The notes beneath the pieces were generated by a model. The model worked only from the letters and a program-made list of their open reading frames with translations, made no database searches and had not been told where the DNA came from. Positions 32,044-39,217 of a stretch of DNA of 39,217 bases are shown here, piece by piece. Origin of the DNA: Anaerolineales bacterium UBA2200 (GTDB lineage: Bacteria > Chloroflexota > Anaerolineae > UBA2200); NCBI GenBank assembly GCA_002327925.1, contig DCVA01000039.1, positions 216 to 39,432 of the forward strand. Reading direction: 5' to 3'. Within the stretch, counting starts at the first letter, position 1. Each line of letters begins with the position of its first letter. Both the position numbers and the translations under genes were made by a program.

Positions 32044-32592
32044 CTACTGCCCTTCCGCGGCCAGCCGCAGCGCGGCGAACAGCTCGCCCAACGCCTCCAC
32101 CTGGTAGTGCCCGTTCAGCCCACTGGGGTTGGGCAGCACCCACAGCCGGCTCTCCCCCGCCCGCTCAGTCTGCGCTCCAACGCCCGCCTGCGGGCAGGCA
32201 AACGCCGTGCGGTACGCGCCCAGGCCCAGCACGGCCACCCACGACGGCCGGAACTCGCTCACTTTGGCCTCCAGGGCCTGCCTGCCCCGGACCAGCTCGT
32301 CCGCCGTCAATTCGCTGGCCGCCGCCGTGGCCCGCGCCACCAGGTTGGTGATGCCATAGCCCTGGGGCAGCAGCTCCCGCTCCTCGTACGGCGTGAGCAG
32401 GCGCGCGGTAAACCCGCCGAGCCACAATGCCTTCCAGAAGCGGTTGCCGGGCCGGCCAAAGTGGTGCCCGATCGCCGCAGTGTACAGCCCCGGGTTGATG
32501 CCGCAGAACAGCACCCTGAGCCCCGGCCGGATCACGTCCGGCACGGTTCGCCCGTACGCCGCCTGGAGCTCCGCTCTTCCCGGTCTGTGCAT
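32044..32592 (-). CDS. mug: G/U-mismatch-type DNA glycosylase (Mug)
   Basis: 182 residues. The two active-site motifs of the Mug/TDG branch are present: GINPGLYTAAIGHHFGRPGNRFW (starting near residue 31, with the catalytic Asn in GINPG) and NPSGLN near residue 157. The enzyme removes uracil or ethenocytosine opposite G in base-excision repair in the cytoplasm. Length is normal for the family. ATG 32592 has only a weak ribosome site. It stands between the glycine-zipper gene and the PqqD-led operon, with a 185-base gap to the latter, and there is no apparent functional link. Confidence 0.9.
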   Translation of the reverse strand: MHRPGRAELQAAYGRTVPDVIRPGLRVLFCGINPGLYTAAIGHHFGRPGNRFWKALWLGGFTARLLTPYEERELLPQGYGITNLVARATAAASELTADELVRGRQALEAKVSEFRPSWVAVLGLGAYRTAFACPQAGVGAQTERAGESRLWVLPNPSGLNGHYQVEALGELFAALRLAAEGQ

Positions 32593-32652
32593 GGACTTGC
32601 TTAACTCTAACGATTCGCGGGGGCCGAAACCGGCCGCCTACTTCCTGCGCCC

Positions 32653-32877
32653 TCAGAGCAGCCCGCCGCCGCCACCGCCGCCTGCCGTATCGCCGCGGCC
32701 GGCGTCCCTGCGATCCATCGCCGAACCGATCGCTCCGCCCACGGCAGCGCCGATCAGCAGCCCCGCGCCCGCGTAGCCGAGGGCCAGGCCCGCGATCGCG
32801 CCCACCGCCGCCCCCACTCCGATCCCGATCCCGATCCCGCCCTCGGGATGCTTGCCTTCCATACCCTTCATCGCCAT
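32653..32877 (-). CDS. Small glycine-zipper membrane protein
   Basis: 74 residues from ATG 32877 with GGAGGAA three bases upstream. The region GIGIGVGAAVGAIAGLALGY and GAGLLIGAAVGGAIG (about residues 15-50) is a Gly/Ala-rich pair of helices with many G-x-x-x-G steps, typical of glycine-zipper two-helix proteins. The C-terminus is a short Gly run (GGGGGGGLL). Such proteins sit in membranes as small oligomers; function is unknown. A bacteriocin-like role could be imagined from the GxxxG pattern but there is no double-Gly leader or immunity gene beside it. Confidence 0.7.
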   Translation of the reverse strand: MAMKGMEGKHPEGGIGIGIGVGAAVGAIAGLALGYAGAGLLIGAAVGGAIGSAMDRRDAGRGDTAGGGGGGGLL

Positions 32878-32909
32878 TGTTCCTCCATCATGGTTGCTGT
32901 CCGGCCGTG

Positions 32910-33326
32910 CTACTGCCCGGCGCGCGCCTTCTCCAAATGCTCCTTCTTCTTTCTCTCCCGCTCCTGGCGCGCCTCCTCCACCACCTGCTCCAGGTCCAGC
33001 TCGCGGATCCCCGCGTCGTACAGAGCGGCGGTCGCCTCGCCCGCCACCTGGTAACAGCGCCCCGCCGTGTCCCGCTTCACCAGCCCCAGATCCACCACCA
33101 TGCGCCGCAAGTCGACATGATCCACCGCAAAGCGGTACCCAAACGTCCCCGCCCAGCGCACCAGCACCAGGTTGATCTCCCGCTCATCGTACTGCCGCCC
33201 CGGGTCCAGCCGCGAAACGACGCTCGCCGCCAGCAGCAGCCGGTCCTCCGCCCGCCGCGGAATGCCTCCTCCCGCCAGCGTCAACGCCGCAAACCTCCGA
33301 CGGAACTCGTCTACACTGATGACCAC
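32910..33326 (-). CDS. DUF2087-domain protein
   Basis: 138 residues. GGIPRRAEDRLLLAASVVSRL, YDEREINLVLVRW and VDLRRMVVDLGLVKRD (about residues 20-90) match the DUF2087 pattern of a small winged-helix-like domain, seen alone or behind ArsR-type regulators. The C-terminus is a charged helix (EQVVEEARQERERKKK). It could be a cytoplasmic regulator or RNA/DNA-binding factor; no target is evident. GTG 33326 has GGAGGAG seven bases upstream. It is transcribed away from the nucleotidyltransferase-like gene. Confidence 0.82.
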   Translation of the reverse strand: MVISVDEFRRRFAALTLAGGGIPRRAEDRLLLAASVVSRLDPGRQYDEREINLVLVRWAGTFGYRFAVDHVDLRRMVVDLGLVKRDTAGRCYQVAGEATAALYDAGIRELDLEQVVEEARQERERKKKEHLEKARAGQ

Positions 33327-33427
33327 GTTGGCTCCTCCGTCCTGCAGGCTCCCTGTGGCAAACCATACCGAACTTCTCCACTATAGCACACTCTCCCCGC
33401 TTTGTCACATTCTCTGCCCCCCGCACC

Positions 33428-33466
33428 TGTCATGCTGACCCCCTTCCGGGGGCCAGGCCATCTCCC
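33428..33466 (+). repeat. Short hairpin repeat element, TGTCATGCTGA type
   Basis: TGTCATGCTGA (33428-33438), then CCCCC/GGGGG arms (33439-33443 with 33448-33452), ending in ATCTCCC. Same layout as the unit at 17628. It lies in the divergent gap 33327-33505. Confidence 0.45.
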
Positions 33467-33493
33467 GCGTTTCCCTCCCCGCCCCACCTGCCC

Positions 33494-33499
33494 TATAAT
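33494..33499 (+). promoter_or_regulatory. -10 box of an apparently leaderless gene
   Basis: A consensus TATAAT ends six bases before the GTG start at 33506, so transcription should begin at or next to the start codon. No good -35 element is present, and no ribosome site fits between them. Confidence 0.6.
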
Positions 33500-33505
33500 C
33501 CCTCC

Positions 33506-34684
33506 GTGACCCAACCGCAGCAACAGGCAGCCGATTCGCACCTCCTCCCCTTCCTCCTGCTCTGCCTGCGCGCACGCTGGGATCCCTCCACCCTCGAGCA
33601 GGCCCGCCTGATGCCCGCCTCGCCCAATTTCGACTGGCAGGCCCTGCCCGCCCTGGCCGCCCGCCACCGGTTGTCCGCCCTGCTGTACGACGTCCTTCGC
33701 GGCCAGGCCTGGGTGCCCGCTCCCGTTCTGTCTGAGCTCCAGGCCGCGCGCTATGCTCTGGCCGTCAGAGACCTGCTGCTCAGCGACGAGCTCTGCGCCG
33801 CGCTGGACCGGCTGGCCGCTTCAGAGGTCGACCTGCTCCTGCTCAAGGGCGCCGCCCTGGCCCCCACCGTCTACGGCGGTCAGGGCCTCAGGCCGATGGA
33901 GGATCTCGACCTGCTGATCCGCCCCGCGGCGGCCGCCGCCGCCCTGTCCGCCCTGACCCAAATGGGCTACGGCTCCACCTCGGTCGAGGTGCGCCCCGGC
34001 TCTGACCTCGCCTTCGAGAGCGAGGTCCGCCTCACCCGCAGCGGCCGCATGCCCTTTTCCGTCGAGCTGCACTGGACTCTGTTCGACGTGCCCCATTACC
34101 AGCAGGTCCTGCCCATCGATTGGTTCTGGGATTCGGCCCGCACGATTTCCCTCAGCCCAACGGTCCGGGCCCGCGCCCTCGGCCCCGAGGCCCTGCTCCT
34201 GCACCTCTGCGGCCACCTGCTGCTGCACCACGGCGCCGATGCCGCCGCCCTGCTCTGGCATCACGACGTGGCCGAGGTACTGGTTTACGACCGCAACCGC
34301 ATCGACTGGACGCTTCTGCTCGGCAAGGCAAAAGAGTGCGGCCTCGTCCTGCCCCTCCAGCAGGTGCTGAACCGCGTGATCGCCGGCTGGCATCCCCCCG
34401 TCCCGCCGGACGCCCTGGCACGCGTCAACCGCCTGCGCCCTCTGCCCTCTGAGCAGCGGCTGGTCCGCGAGCGCTCCGCCCCGCGTCGCCCTGTGGCCCG
34501 GCGTTTCTATTCCGACCTCGCCTCCATGCACGGCTGGGGCGCCCGCCTGCGCTACGCCTGGATCCAGCTCTTCCCCTCTCCCGCCTACATGCGCGCCCGC
34601 TACGGGGTCACCCGCACCTGGCTTCTTCCACTCTACTACCCCTACCGCTGGTGGATCGGCCTGCGCGGCCTCTTCAGACGATAA
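33506..34684 (+). CDS. Nucleotidyltransferase-fold family protein (NTP_transf_5 type)
   Basis: 392 residues. The central block LLLLKGAALAPTVYGG then RPMEDLDLLIRP (about residues 112-142) matches the KG and D-x-D motifs of the NTP_transf_5 family, a nucleotidyltransferase-like fold with mostly unknown substrates. Around it the protein is helical (HLLPFLLLCLRARW at the N-terminus; HLCGHLLLHHGADA later). These proteins often appear next to polysaccharide genes or with PqqD/HprK-like genes. Here it opens the rightward polysaccharide locus and lies 1.6 kb from the PqqD operon. The GTG at 33506 has no ribosome site but a TATAAT ends six bases upstream, so translation is probably leaderless. Confidence 0.8.
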   Translation: MTQPQQQAADSHLLPFLLLCLRARWDPSTLEQARLMPASPNFDWQALPALAARHRLSALLYDVLRGQAWVPAPVLSELQAARYALAVRDLLLSDELCAALDRLAASEVDLLLLKGAALAPTVYGGQGLRPMEDLDLLIRPAAAAAALSALTQMGYGSTSVEVRPGSDLAFESEVRLTRSGRMPFSVELHWTLFDVPHYQQVLPIDWFWDSARTISLSPTVRARALGPEALLLHLCGHLLLHHGADAAALLWHHDVAEVLVYDRNRIDWTLLLGKAKECGLVLPLQQVLNRVIAGWHPPVPPDALARVNRLRPLPSEQRLVRERSAPRRPVARRFYSDLASMHGWGARLRYAWIQLFPSPAYMRARYGVTRTWLLPLYYPYRWWIGLRGLFRR

Positions 34685-34748
34685 CTACGGCACCGAAACC
34701 GCGTCTCCCTAGTAACGAATATTCCACAGACGCGATACGCAAATTCGC

Positions 34749-34777
34749 TTGACGCTGCTGCGCGCCCGCGCTATAAT
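34749..34777 (+). promoter_or_regulatory. Sigma70-type promoter of the polysaccharide genes
   Basis: TTGACG (34749-34754) and TATAAT (34772-34777) are separated by exactly 17 bases, the best promoter of the window. The 314-base stretch 34685-34998 otherwise contains only a possible 5' extension of the ligase frame (to TTG 34822) and the start of the 30-bp repeats. Confidence 0.82.
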
Positions 34778-34950
34778 GGCGCGGTCTAAGGCCATACCGG
34801 GATCGACCTGGCCTGACGGCGTTGGTTTACGCCCGGGTGGCCCACAAATGTAGCGATTGTATCTGGCGGCAATGCCCGTCGGATCGGCGGAGCGTGCCCG
34901 GCTCGCGGATTGTGTCGCTTTGGGGTCGAGTAAGGCCGACGAGTCCGTGT

Positions 34951-35048
34951 CCGTCAGTGCGAGCCAAGAAGCAGCTCCAGCCGTCGCTCCGAGCCAGGAT
35001 GCAGCTCCGACCGTCATTGCGAGTTGCCGCGGGGGCGAAGCGATCTCC
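34951..35048 (+). repeat. Two 30-bp tandem repeats plus a related GTCATTGCGAG element
   Basis: Units 34951-34980 and 34981-35010 share about 23 of 30 bases (CCGTC...CGAGCC...GCAGCTCC). The third, 35011-35048, begins CCGTCATTGCGAG and ends GCGAAGCGATCTCC, the layout of a short dispersed repeat common in many bacterial genomes. In the ligase frame they read as PSVRAKKQLQ, PSLRARMQLR and PSLRVAAGAK. Confidence 0.6.
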
Positions 35049-36873
35049 CCCGTTCTCCCAACGACCTATCACCACCCAAAACCGGCTCTTAACCTATCTC
35101 GACCTGGCCTGCGCCCTGGCCGCGGCGGCCCTGTGGTACAGCTCTTCCAGTCCCTGGCCTCTGCCGCTTGGCGTCGCCCTGCTGCCCTGGGCCCTGCGCT
35201 GGACCCTCACCGGCCGGCCATCGCGCCGCACACCGCTGGATGGGCCTGTGGCCCTCTTTCTAGTGACGGCCCTGCTGGCCGTGTGGGTGGCCTTTGACCG
35301 CAGCGCCGCTCTGGCCCGCTTCTGGCTGCTGCTCGGCGCGGTCCTGCTCTACTACGCCCTGGCCAACGCCCAGGCCGCCGGCTCACTGCGTTTCTGGCTC
35401 CTGTCGCTGCTGGGCGCGGGCGTATCGGCGGCCTTTATCCTGACCCACGACTGGGCGGCCGCCGCCAAGATCGGGCCGCTCACGCGCCTGGGTCTGGCTT
35501 TGCAGCAGGCCCTGCCCCGCCTGCCGACGCTGGACGCCAACGCCAACATCGGCGGGGCCATTCTGGCCGCCCTGCTGCCCTTTGCCGCCTGGACCTGCCT
35601 GCAGGCCTGGCGCGCCGTGCGGCGCGCTTCCGGCTCCGGCCTGGCCCTGGCGGTCGCAGCCCTCCTGCTGGCCGGCCTGCTTCTCTCCGTCAGCGCACTG
35701 GGCCTGCTGCTTACCGCCTCGCGCGCCGCCTGGGCCTCCCTGGCCGGCGCCCTGGCTCTCGCCGCCCTGTATGGCCTGACCGGCCGCCTCAGCCGCGGCC
35801 ATCACGCCCGCCACGGCCTCTACCTGGGCCTGATCCTGGCCCTGGGCCTGGCGGCCCTTGTCGCCCTCATCCTCACCCGCCCGGCCTGGGTCGCCGCCCT
35901 GCTCGACGCCCTGCCCGGTCCCGCGGCGGTGGGAGCGCGCACCGACCTGTGGCGCGGCGCCCTCACCCTGGTGCGCGACTATCCGTTCACCGGTCTGGGT
36001 CACGACGGATTCACGATGGCCTACTCCAGTTATGTCATGCAGCTTCACGTGGGCTTTGCGCCTCACGCCCACAACCTCTACCTGGACCTGGCCGTAGAAC
36101 AGGGCCTGCCCGCCCTGCTGCTCTTCCTGCTCTGCTGCGCCCTCTTCTTTGTCCGATTCTGGCACGGGGCGGACCCGGACCCGTCCCGCCCGACCGCCCG
36201 CGCTGAGGCCGGTGTGGCCGCCTTGTCCCTGCTGGCCATCCTCCTGCACGGCCTGGTCGACGACCCGCTCTATACCAGCCGCGCCGCTGTGTTCCTGCTG
36301 ATCCCTCTGGCCTTCATTCCGCCCGCCGCGCCGGCTCAGGGCCATCGCCCTTCGCGGCGCTCGCTCGTGGCTGTGGCCGTGTTCCTGACTCTGCTCCTGG
36401 CGGTCGGCTTTGCCCTGCGCCTGCCGCTGCTCTCCGTTGCCTACGCCAACCTCGGCGCCGTTCGCCAGACCCGCGCCGAGCTGAGCCGTTATTCCTGGCC
36501 CGAGTGGCCCATCCAGGACGAGCTGCGCCGCAACGTCGACCTGACGCCGGCTATTTCCGCCTACCAGCGCGCCCTGGCCCTGCACCCGCTGAACTCCACC
36601 GCCAACCGCCGCCTCGGCCAGATCGAGCTCTCGCTGGGCCAGTACGGGCCGGCCCTCACCCATCTCCAGGCCGCCTACGGCGTCGAAGCGTCCGTCAACA
36701 CCACCCGCCAGCTCCTGGGCGAGGCCTACCTTGCCAACGGCGACCTCCTTCGGGGCGCGGCGCTCTGGTCCGGCGTGGCCAACGACGTCGGCCAGCTCCA
36801 GGGGCGCATCTGGTGGTATGAGCACATCGGGCTCAAGACGGTGGCCGGGTGGATGACCGAGGCCTTACCCTGA
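34999..36873 (+). CDS. O-antigen ligase/polymerase-like membrane protein with TPR tail
   Basis: About 624 residues. Some ten to twelve membrane helices occupy the first 480 residues. The Wzy_C/WaaL signature is in the large outside loop: RTDLWRGALTLVRDYPFTGLG followed by FAPHAHNLYLDLAVEQGLP with the conserved His. Such enzymes join or polymerise lipid-linked glycans outside the membrane. The last 120 residues contain tetratricopeptide repeats (AISAYQRALALHPLN, LGQYGPALTHLQAAY). The start is uncertain: ATG 34999 lies inside the 30-bp repeats, TTG 34822 would add 59 residues of repeat-derived sequence, and neither has a good ribosome site. The first convincing conserved residues begin near LLTYLDLA. 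Confidence 0.85.
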   Translation: MQLRPSLRVAAGAKRSPPFSQRPITTQNRLLTYLDLACALAAAALWYSSSSPWPLPLGVALLPWALRWTLTGRPSRRTPLDGPVALFLVTALLAVWVAFDRSAALARFWLLLGAVLLYYALANAQAAGSLRFWLLSLLGAGVSAAFILTHDWAAAAKIGPLTRLGLALQQALPRLPTLDANANIGGAILAALLPFAAWTCLQAWRAVRRASGSGLALAVAALLLAGLLLSVSALGLLLTASRAAWASLAGALALAALYGLTGRLSRGHHARHGLYLGLILALGLAALVALILTRPAWVAALLDALPGPAAVGARTDLWRGALTLVRDYPFTGLGHDGFTMAYSSYVMQLHVGFAPHAHNLYLDLAVEQGLPALLLFLLCCALFFVRFWHGADPDPSRPTARAEAGVAALSLLAILLHGLVDDPLYTSRAAVFLLIPLAFIPPAAPAQGHRPSRRSLVAVAVFLTLLLAVGFALRLPLLSVAYANLGAVRQTRAELSRYSWPEWPIQDELRRNVDLTPAISAYQRALALHPLNSTANRRLGQIELSLGQYGPALTHLQAAYGVEASVNTTRQLLGEAYLANGDLLRGAALWSGVANDVGQLQGRIWWYEHIGLKTVAGWMTEALP

Positions 36874-36967
36874 CGTTCGGCACGATGCCCGCGCCCGCCC
36901 TCGGAGGCCGAATGTGCCCGTCCTGCTGCGTAGACACGATGCCCTGTCCTGAATTCCGGAGGGAACC

Positions 36968-38323
36968 TTGACCCTGCAAGATCGAATCGAGACCCGGTCC
37001 GCCCGCGTCTGTGTGCTCGGTCTGGGCTATGTCGGCCTGCCCCTGGCCGTCAAGCTGGCCGAGGTCGGCTACCCCGTGACCGGCCTGGACACGGACGCGG
37101 CCAAGATCCGCTCTCTCCAGGAGGGCCGCAGCTACATCGAGGATGTGCCCACGGCAGAGCTGCTCCACGTCGGAAACCGCTTCTCGGCCACGCTGGACTA
37201 TGACACAATCCGTGGGATGGACGCCATCTTTATCTGCGTACCCACCCCCTTTGACGCCATGAAGACGCCCGACCTGCGCCCGATCGAATCGGCAGCCATG
37301 GGCATCGCCTCGCGCCTGCACAGCGGCCAGCTCATCGTCCTGCAGAGCACCACCTACCCGGGCACCACGGAGGAGCGGGTCCTGCCGATACTGGAGTCCA
37401 GCGGGCTCAAGGCCGGAATCGACTTTCACCTGGCCTTCTCCCCGGAGCGCATCAACCCGGGCGACAAGGTCCATCACGTCGGCAACCTGCCCAAAGTGGT
37501 GGGCGGCCTCACCCCCGAGTGCACCGAGCTGGCGCGGCTGCTCTTGCAGAACATCTCCCCCGCCGTGCACGTCGTCTCCTCGCCCCGCGCGGCCGAGATG
37601 TGCAAGCTGCTGGAGAACATCTTTCGCAGCGTGAACATCGCCCTGGTCAACGAGCTGGCCCTGCTCTGCGAGAGGATGGACCTCGACATCTGGGAGGTCA
37701 TCCAGGCCGCCGCCACCAAGCCCTTCGGCTTTATGCCCTTCTACCCCGGGCCCGGCACGGGCGGGCACTGCATTCCCGTTGACCCCTACTACCTGTCCTG
37801 GAAGGCCCGCGAGTACGACTTTTACAGCAAGTTCATCGAGCTGGCCGCCGAGGTCAACCAGTCCATGGCCTATCACGTGGTCGACCTGATCACAGGCGCG
37901 CTCAGCCGCCATCACATAGCGCTGTGCGGGGCCAGGGTGCTCATCCTCGGCGTGGCCTTCAAGAAGGACGTGGCCGACCCGCGCAACTCGCCGGCCCAGC
38001 GCATCATCGAGCTGCTGCTGGAGCGAGGAGCCGAGGTTTCCTACAGCGACCCGCACGTGCCCCGCTTCCGCGTGGGCGACAGCGTGTTCTACGGGCCGGG
38101 CAAGGAGCTCCTCTCCCTGGCCCTGACCGATGAGGTCCTCAGCGGCACCGACTGCGTCGTGATCGTCGCCGGCCACCGCGCCTTTGACTACCGCCGCATC
38201 GTGGAGGGCTGTTCCCTGCTGGTCGATACGGTCAACGCCACACAGGGCCTCGCGCCGTCGCGCGCCGACGTGATCCTGCTGGGCACAGGGCGGGCGGCCA
38301 GCGCTCACTGCGAGGACAGCTAG
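36968..38323 (+). CDS. UDP-N-acetylglucosamine 6-dehydrogenase-like (WbpA type)
   Basis: 451 residues from a TTG start with GGAGGGAA upstream. The NAD-binding Rossmann motif is VLGLGYVGLPLA (16-27). The catalytic Cys268 is in GPGTGGHCIPVDPYYLSWKAR, a form typical of the UDP-GlcNAc/UDP-ManNAc branch (WbpA, WecC-like) more than UDP-glucose dehydrogenase. FAFSPERINPGDK-type and AFKKDVADPRNSPA motifs complete the family. It oxidises a nucleotide sugar at C6 to the uronic acid for surface polysaccharide. It follows the ligase gene by 94 bases and is eight bases ahead of the acyltransferase gene. Confidence 0.9.
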   Translation: MTLQDRIETRSARVCVLGLGYVGLPLAVKLAEVGYPVTGLDTDAAKIRSLQEGRSYIEDVPTAELLHVGNRFSATLDYDTIRGMDAIFICVPTPFDAMKTPDLRPIESAAMGIASRLHSGQLIVLQSTTYPGTTEERVLPILESSGLKAGIDFHLAFSPERINPGDKVHHVGNLPKVVGGLTPECTELARLLLQNISPAVHVVSSPRAAEMCKLLENIFRSVNIALVNELALLCERMDLDIWEVIQAAATKPFGFMPFYPGPGTGGHCIPVDPYYLSWKAREYDFYSKFIELAAEVNQSMAYHVVDLITGALSRHHIALCGARVLILGVAFKKDVADPRNSPAQRIIELLLERGAEVSYSDPHVPRFRVGDSVFYGPGKELLSLALTDEVLSGTDCVVIVAGHRAFDYRRIVEGCSLLVDTVNATQGLAPSRADVILLGTGRAASAHCEDS

Positions 38324-38331
38324 CCATCCCT

Positions 38332-39090
38332 ATGGACGCACCACAGGCCCAATCGAAACACGCCGCGGCGGGAGGCCTGTCCCTCTACCTCTCGCGCCAG
38401 GCGGCCGGCGTGCCCCGCTACCTGTGGGAGCAGCTTGTCCTGGCCCTCTTCGCCTGGGTCCCCACGGCCCTGGGCATCGGCCTGCGCGGCCTGTTCTACC
38501 GCCTCATCCTGCACATGGACGGCCTCGCGGCCATCGAATCGGGCGTGCGCCTCCGCTTTTGCTCCAACATCCGCCTCGGACGCGGCGCCTACCTCGACGA
38601 GGGGGTTTACCTGCACGCCTGCCCGGCCGGCATCACGGTCGGCGCCAACACCCTCGTCATGCACCACGCCGAGCTGCACGTCTACAACTTTCGCGGTCTG
38701 CCCCACGCCGGGATCACCATCGGGCGCGACTGCCTCATCAGCGAGTTCAACGTCCTGCGCGGCCAGGGCGGCATCACCGTGGGCGACCGCGTCTACACCT
38801 CACCCCACGTGCAGCTTGCCGCCGTTGACCACGTCTTTGGCGATCCCGCGCGCCCCTTCATCGACCAGGGCATCACCGCCCGCGGCATCACCGTCGAGGA
38901 TGACGTCTGGATCGGCGCGGGCGCCATCGTCACGGACGGGGTGCGCATCGGCCGCGGTTCCGTGGTCGCCGCGGGAGCCGTCGTCACCGCCGACGTCCCG
39001 CCCCACACAGTCGTCGCCGGCATTCCGGCGCGCCCCATCAAGACCATCACCGGCGCGGATCCTCCGCCCGACGTTCCCGTGTATCGTTGA
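38332..39090 (+). CDS. Hexapeptide-repeat (left-handed beta-helix) acyltransferase
   Basis: 252 residues. After an amphipathic N-terminus (LYLSRQAAGVPRYLW) with a hydrophobic segment (about residues 34-57), hexapeptide repeats of the form [LIV]-G-x-x-x-x run from about residue 70 to 235, including VEDDVWIGAGAIVTDGVRIG and VVAAGAVVTADVPPHTVVAGIPARPIK at the end, which is the standard acetyl/acyltransferase finish. HH and H residues (MHHAELH, AAVDHVFGD) are plausible catalytic histidines. Likely O- or N-acetylation of a sugar in this polysaccharide locus. It lies eight bases after the dehydrogenase gene and three bases before the next start, so it is part of a tight operon. Confidence 0.88.
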   Translation: MDAPQAQSKHAAAGGLSLYLSRQAAGVPRYLWEQLVLALFAWVPTALGIGLRGLFYRLILHMDGLAAIESGVRLRFCSNIRLGRGAYLDEGVYLHACPAGITVGANTLVMHHAELHVYNFRGLPHAGITIGRDCLISEFNVLRGQGGITVGDRVYTSPHVQLAAVDHVFGDPARPFIDQGITARGITVEDDVWIGAGAIVTDGVRIGRGSVVAAGAVVTADVPPHTVVAGIPARPIKTITGADPPPDVPVYR

Positions 39091-39092
39091 TT

Positions 39093-39217
39093 ATGTCTCT
39101 AGAAAGCGGCACTTTGAACGAGACCCTGTCCGTCACCATTCCTGCCTATAACGAAGAGGGCGGCATAGCCGGCATCATCGACCGCGTGCTGGCCACCCGC
39201 CCCGCCCTCGCCGCGAT
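39093..39217 (+). CDS. Glycosyltransferase family 2, N-terminal part
   Basis: The first 41 codons of a gene running off the right edge. ATG 39093 is two bases after the acyltransferase stop. VTIPAYNEEGGIAGIID starts at residue 14 and is the GT-A opening strand and nucleotide-binding loop of GT2 enzymes, which move sugars from nucleotide donors to lipid or polymer acceptors. Context indicates surface polysaccharide or lipid glycosylation. Only the N-terminus is visible, so the DxD motif and membrane anchors cannot be judged. Confidence 0.8.
   Translation, partial: MSLESGTLNETLSVTIPAYNEEGGIAGIIDRVLATRPALAA

Noticed and set aside
32653..32877. Two-peptide bacteriocin from the GxxxG-rich small protein
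   Set aside because: No double-Gly leader, partner peptide, immunity protein or transporter is nearby; a general glycine-zipper protein is simpler.
36833..38308. A 491-codon frame on the - strand opposite the sugar dehydrogenase
   Set aside because: Low-complexity Gly/Val/Asp/Gln sequence, no ribosome site, and the + strand carries complete NAD-binding and catalytic motifs.

Overview
The window looks like a piece of a GC-rich bacterial chromosome (roughly 65% GC by eye), most likely from the Chloroflexota, class Anaerolineae or a close relative. The hints are many secreted or lipid-anchored proteins with Thr-Pro linkers, Tad-type pilus-like proteins, a recurring C-terminal Fn3-like module on surface proteins, and short C-terminal 'YLPxV'-like tails. 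No rRNA, tRNA, CRISPR, phage or transposase gene was recognised. The phylum call is inference from protein style, not from a marker gene.

Layout. 1-5.4 kb: start of an HtrA-like lipoprotein protease, a VOC protein and an EamA transporter, a secreted Thr-Pro-rich protein, then rightward a Tad-domain protein and a lipoprotein. 5.5-8.4 kb: a leftward set behind a good promoter (cupin, two GNAT acetyltransferases, an isochorismatase-like remnant, surE, and a DUF1801 gene split by an in-frame TGA). 8.6-15.7 kb: a leftward set of cyclophilin, kelch propeller, methyltransferase and a very large subtilisin-like protease that carries three frameshifts. 15.9-20.8 kb: a DUF333 lipoprotein, a B3/B4 protein, an esterase that has lost its nucleophile segment, a GT39-like membrane glycosyltransferase and a small uncharacterised protein. 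20.8-22.1 kb: a YgjP-type metalloprotease and an S26B-like peptidase. 22.2-25.9 kb: a tandem-DsbA lipoprotein and a DUF11/Fn3 surface protein, rightward, ending in back-to-back terminators.

26-31.9 kb is the most interesting part: a tight leftward operon of a PqqD-like peptide-binding protein, a radical SAM/SPASM enzyme, a 53-codon GTG-started ORF lying outside normal gene-size limits, an HprK-like kinase, and a gingipain-like (C25) secreted protease. The small ORF has a Lys-rich leader with a Y-x-x-P-x-L motif and a Cys-containing C-terminal part, and I interpret it as the precursor of a ribosomally made, post-translationally modified peptide (RiPP). PqqD would present it, the radical SAM enzyme would modify it and the kinase might phosphorylate it. 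The protease may process it or simply be co-transcribed.

32-33.3 kb holds mug, a glycine-zipper protein and a DUF2087 protein. From 33.5 kb to the right end is a rightward surface-polysaccharide locus: a nucleotidyltransferase-like protein (apparently leaderless), an O-antigen-ligase/TPR protein, a UDP-sugar 6-dehydrogenase, a hexapeptide acyltransferase and the start of a GT2 glycosyltransferase.

Between 5.5 and 18.3 kb an unusual number of genes are damaged: a nonsense codon, three frameshifts in one gene, an internal deletion, a truncated remnant and a homopolymer-linked frame break. Either this region is decaying or the assembly has local indel errors; raw reads would decide.
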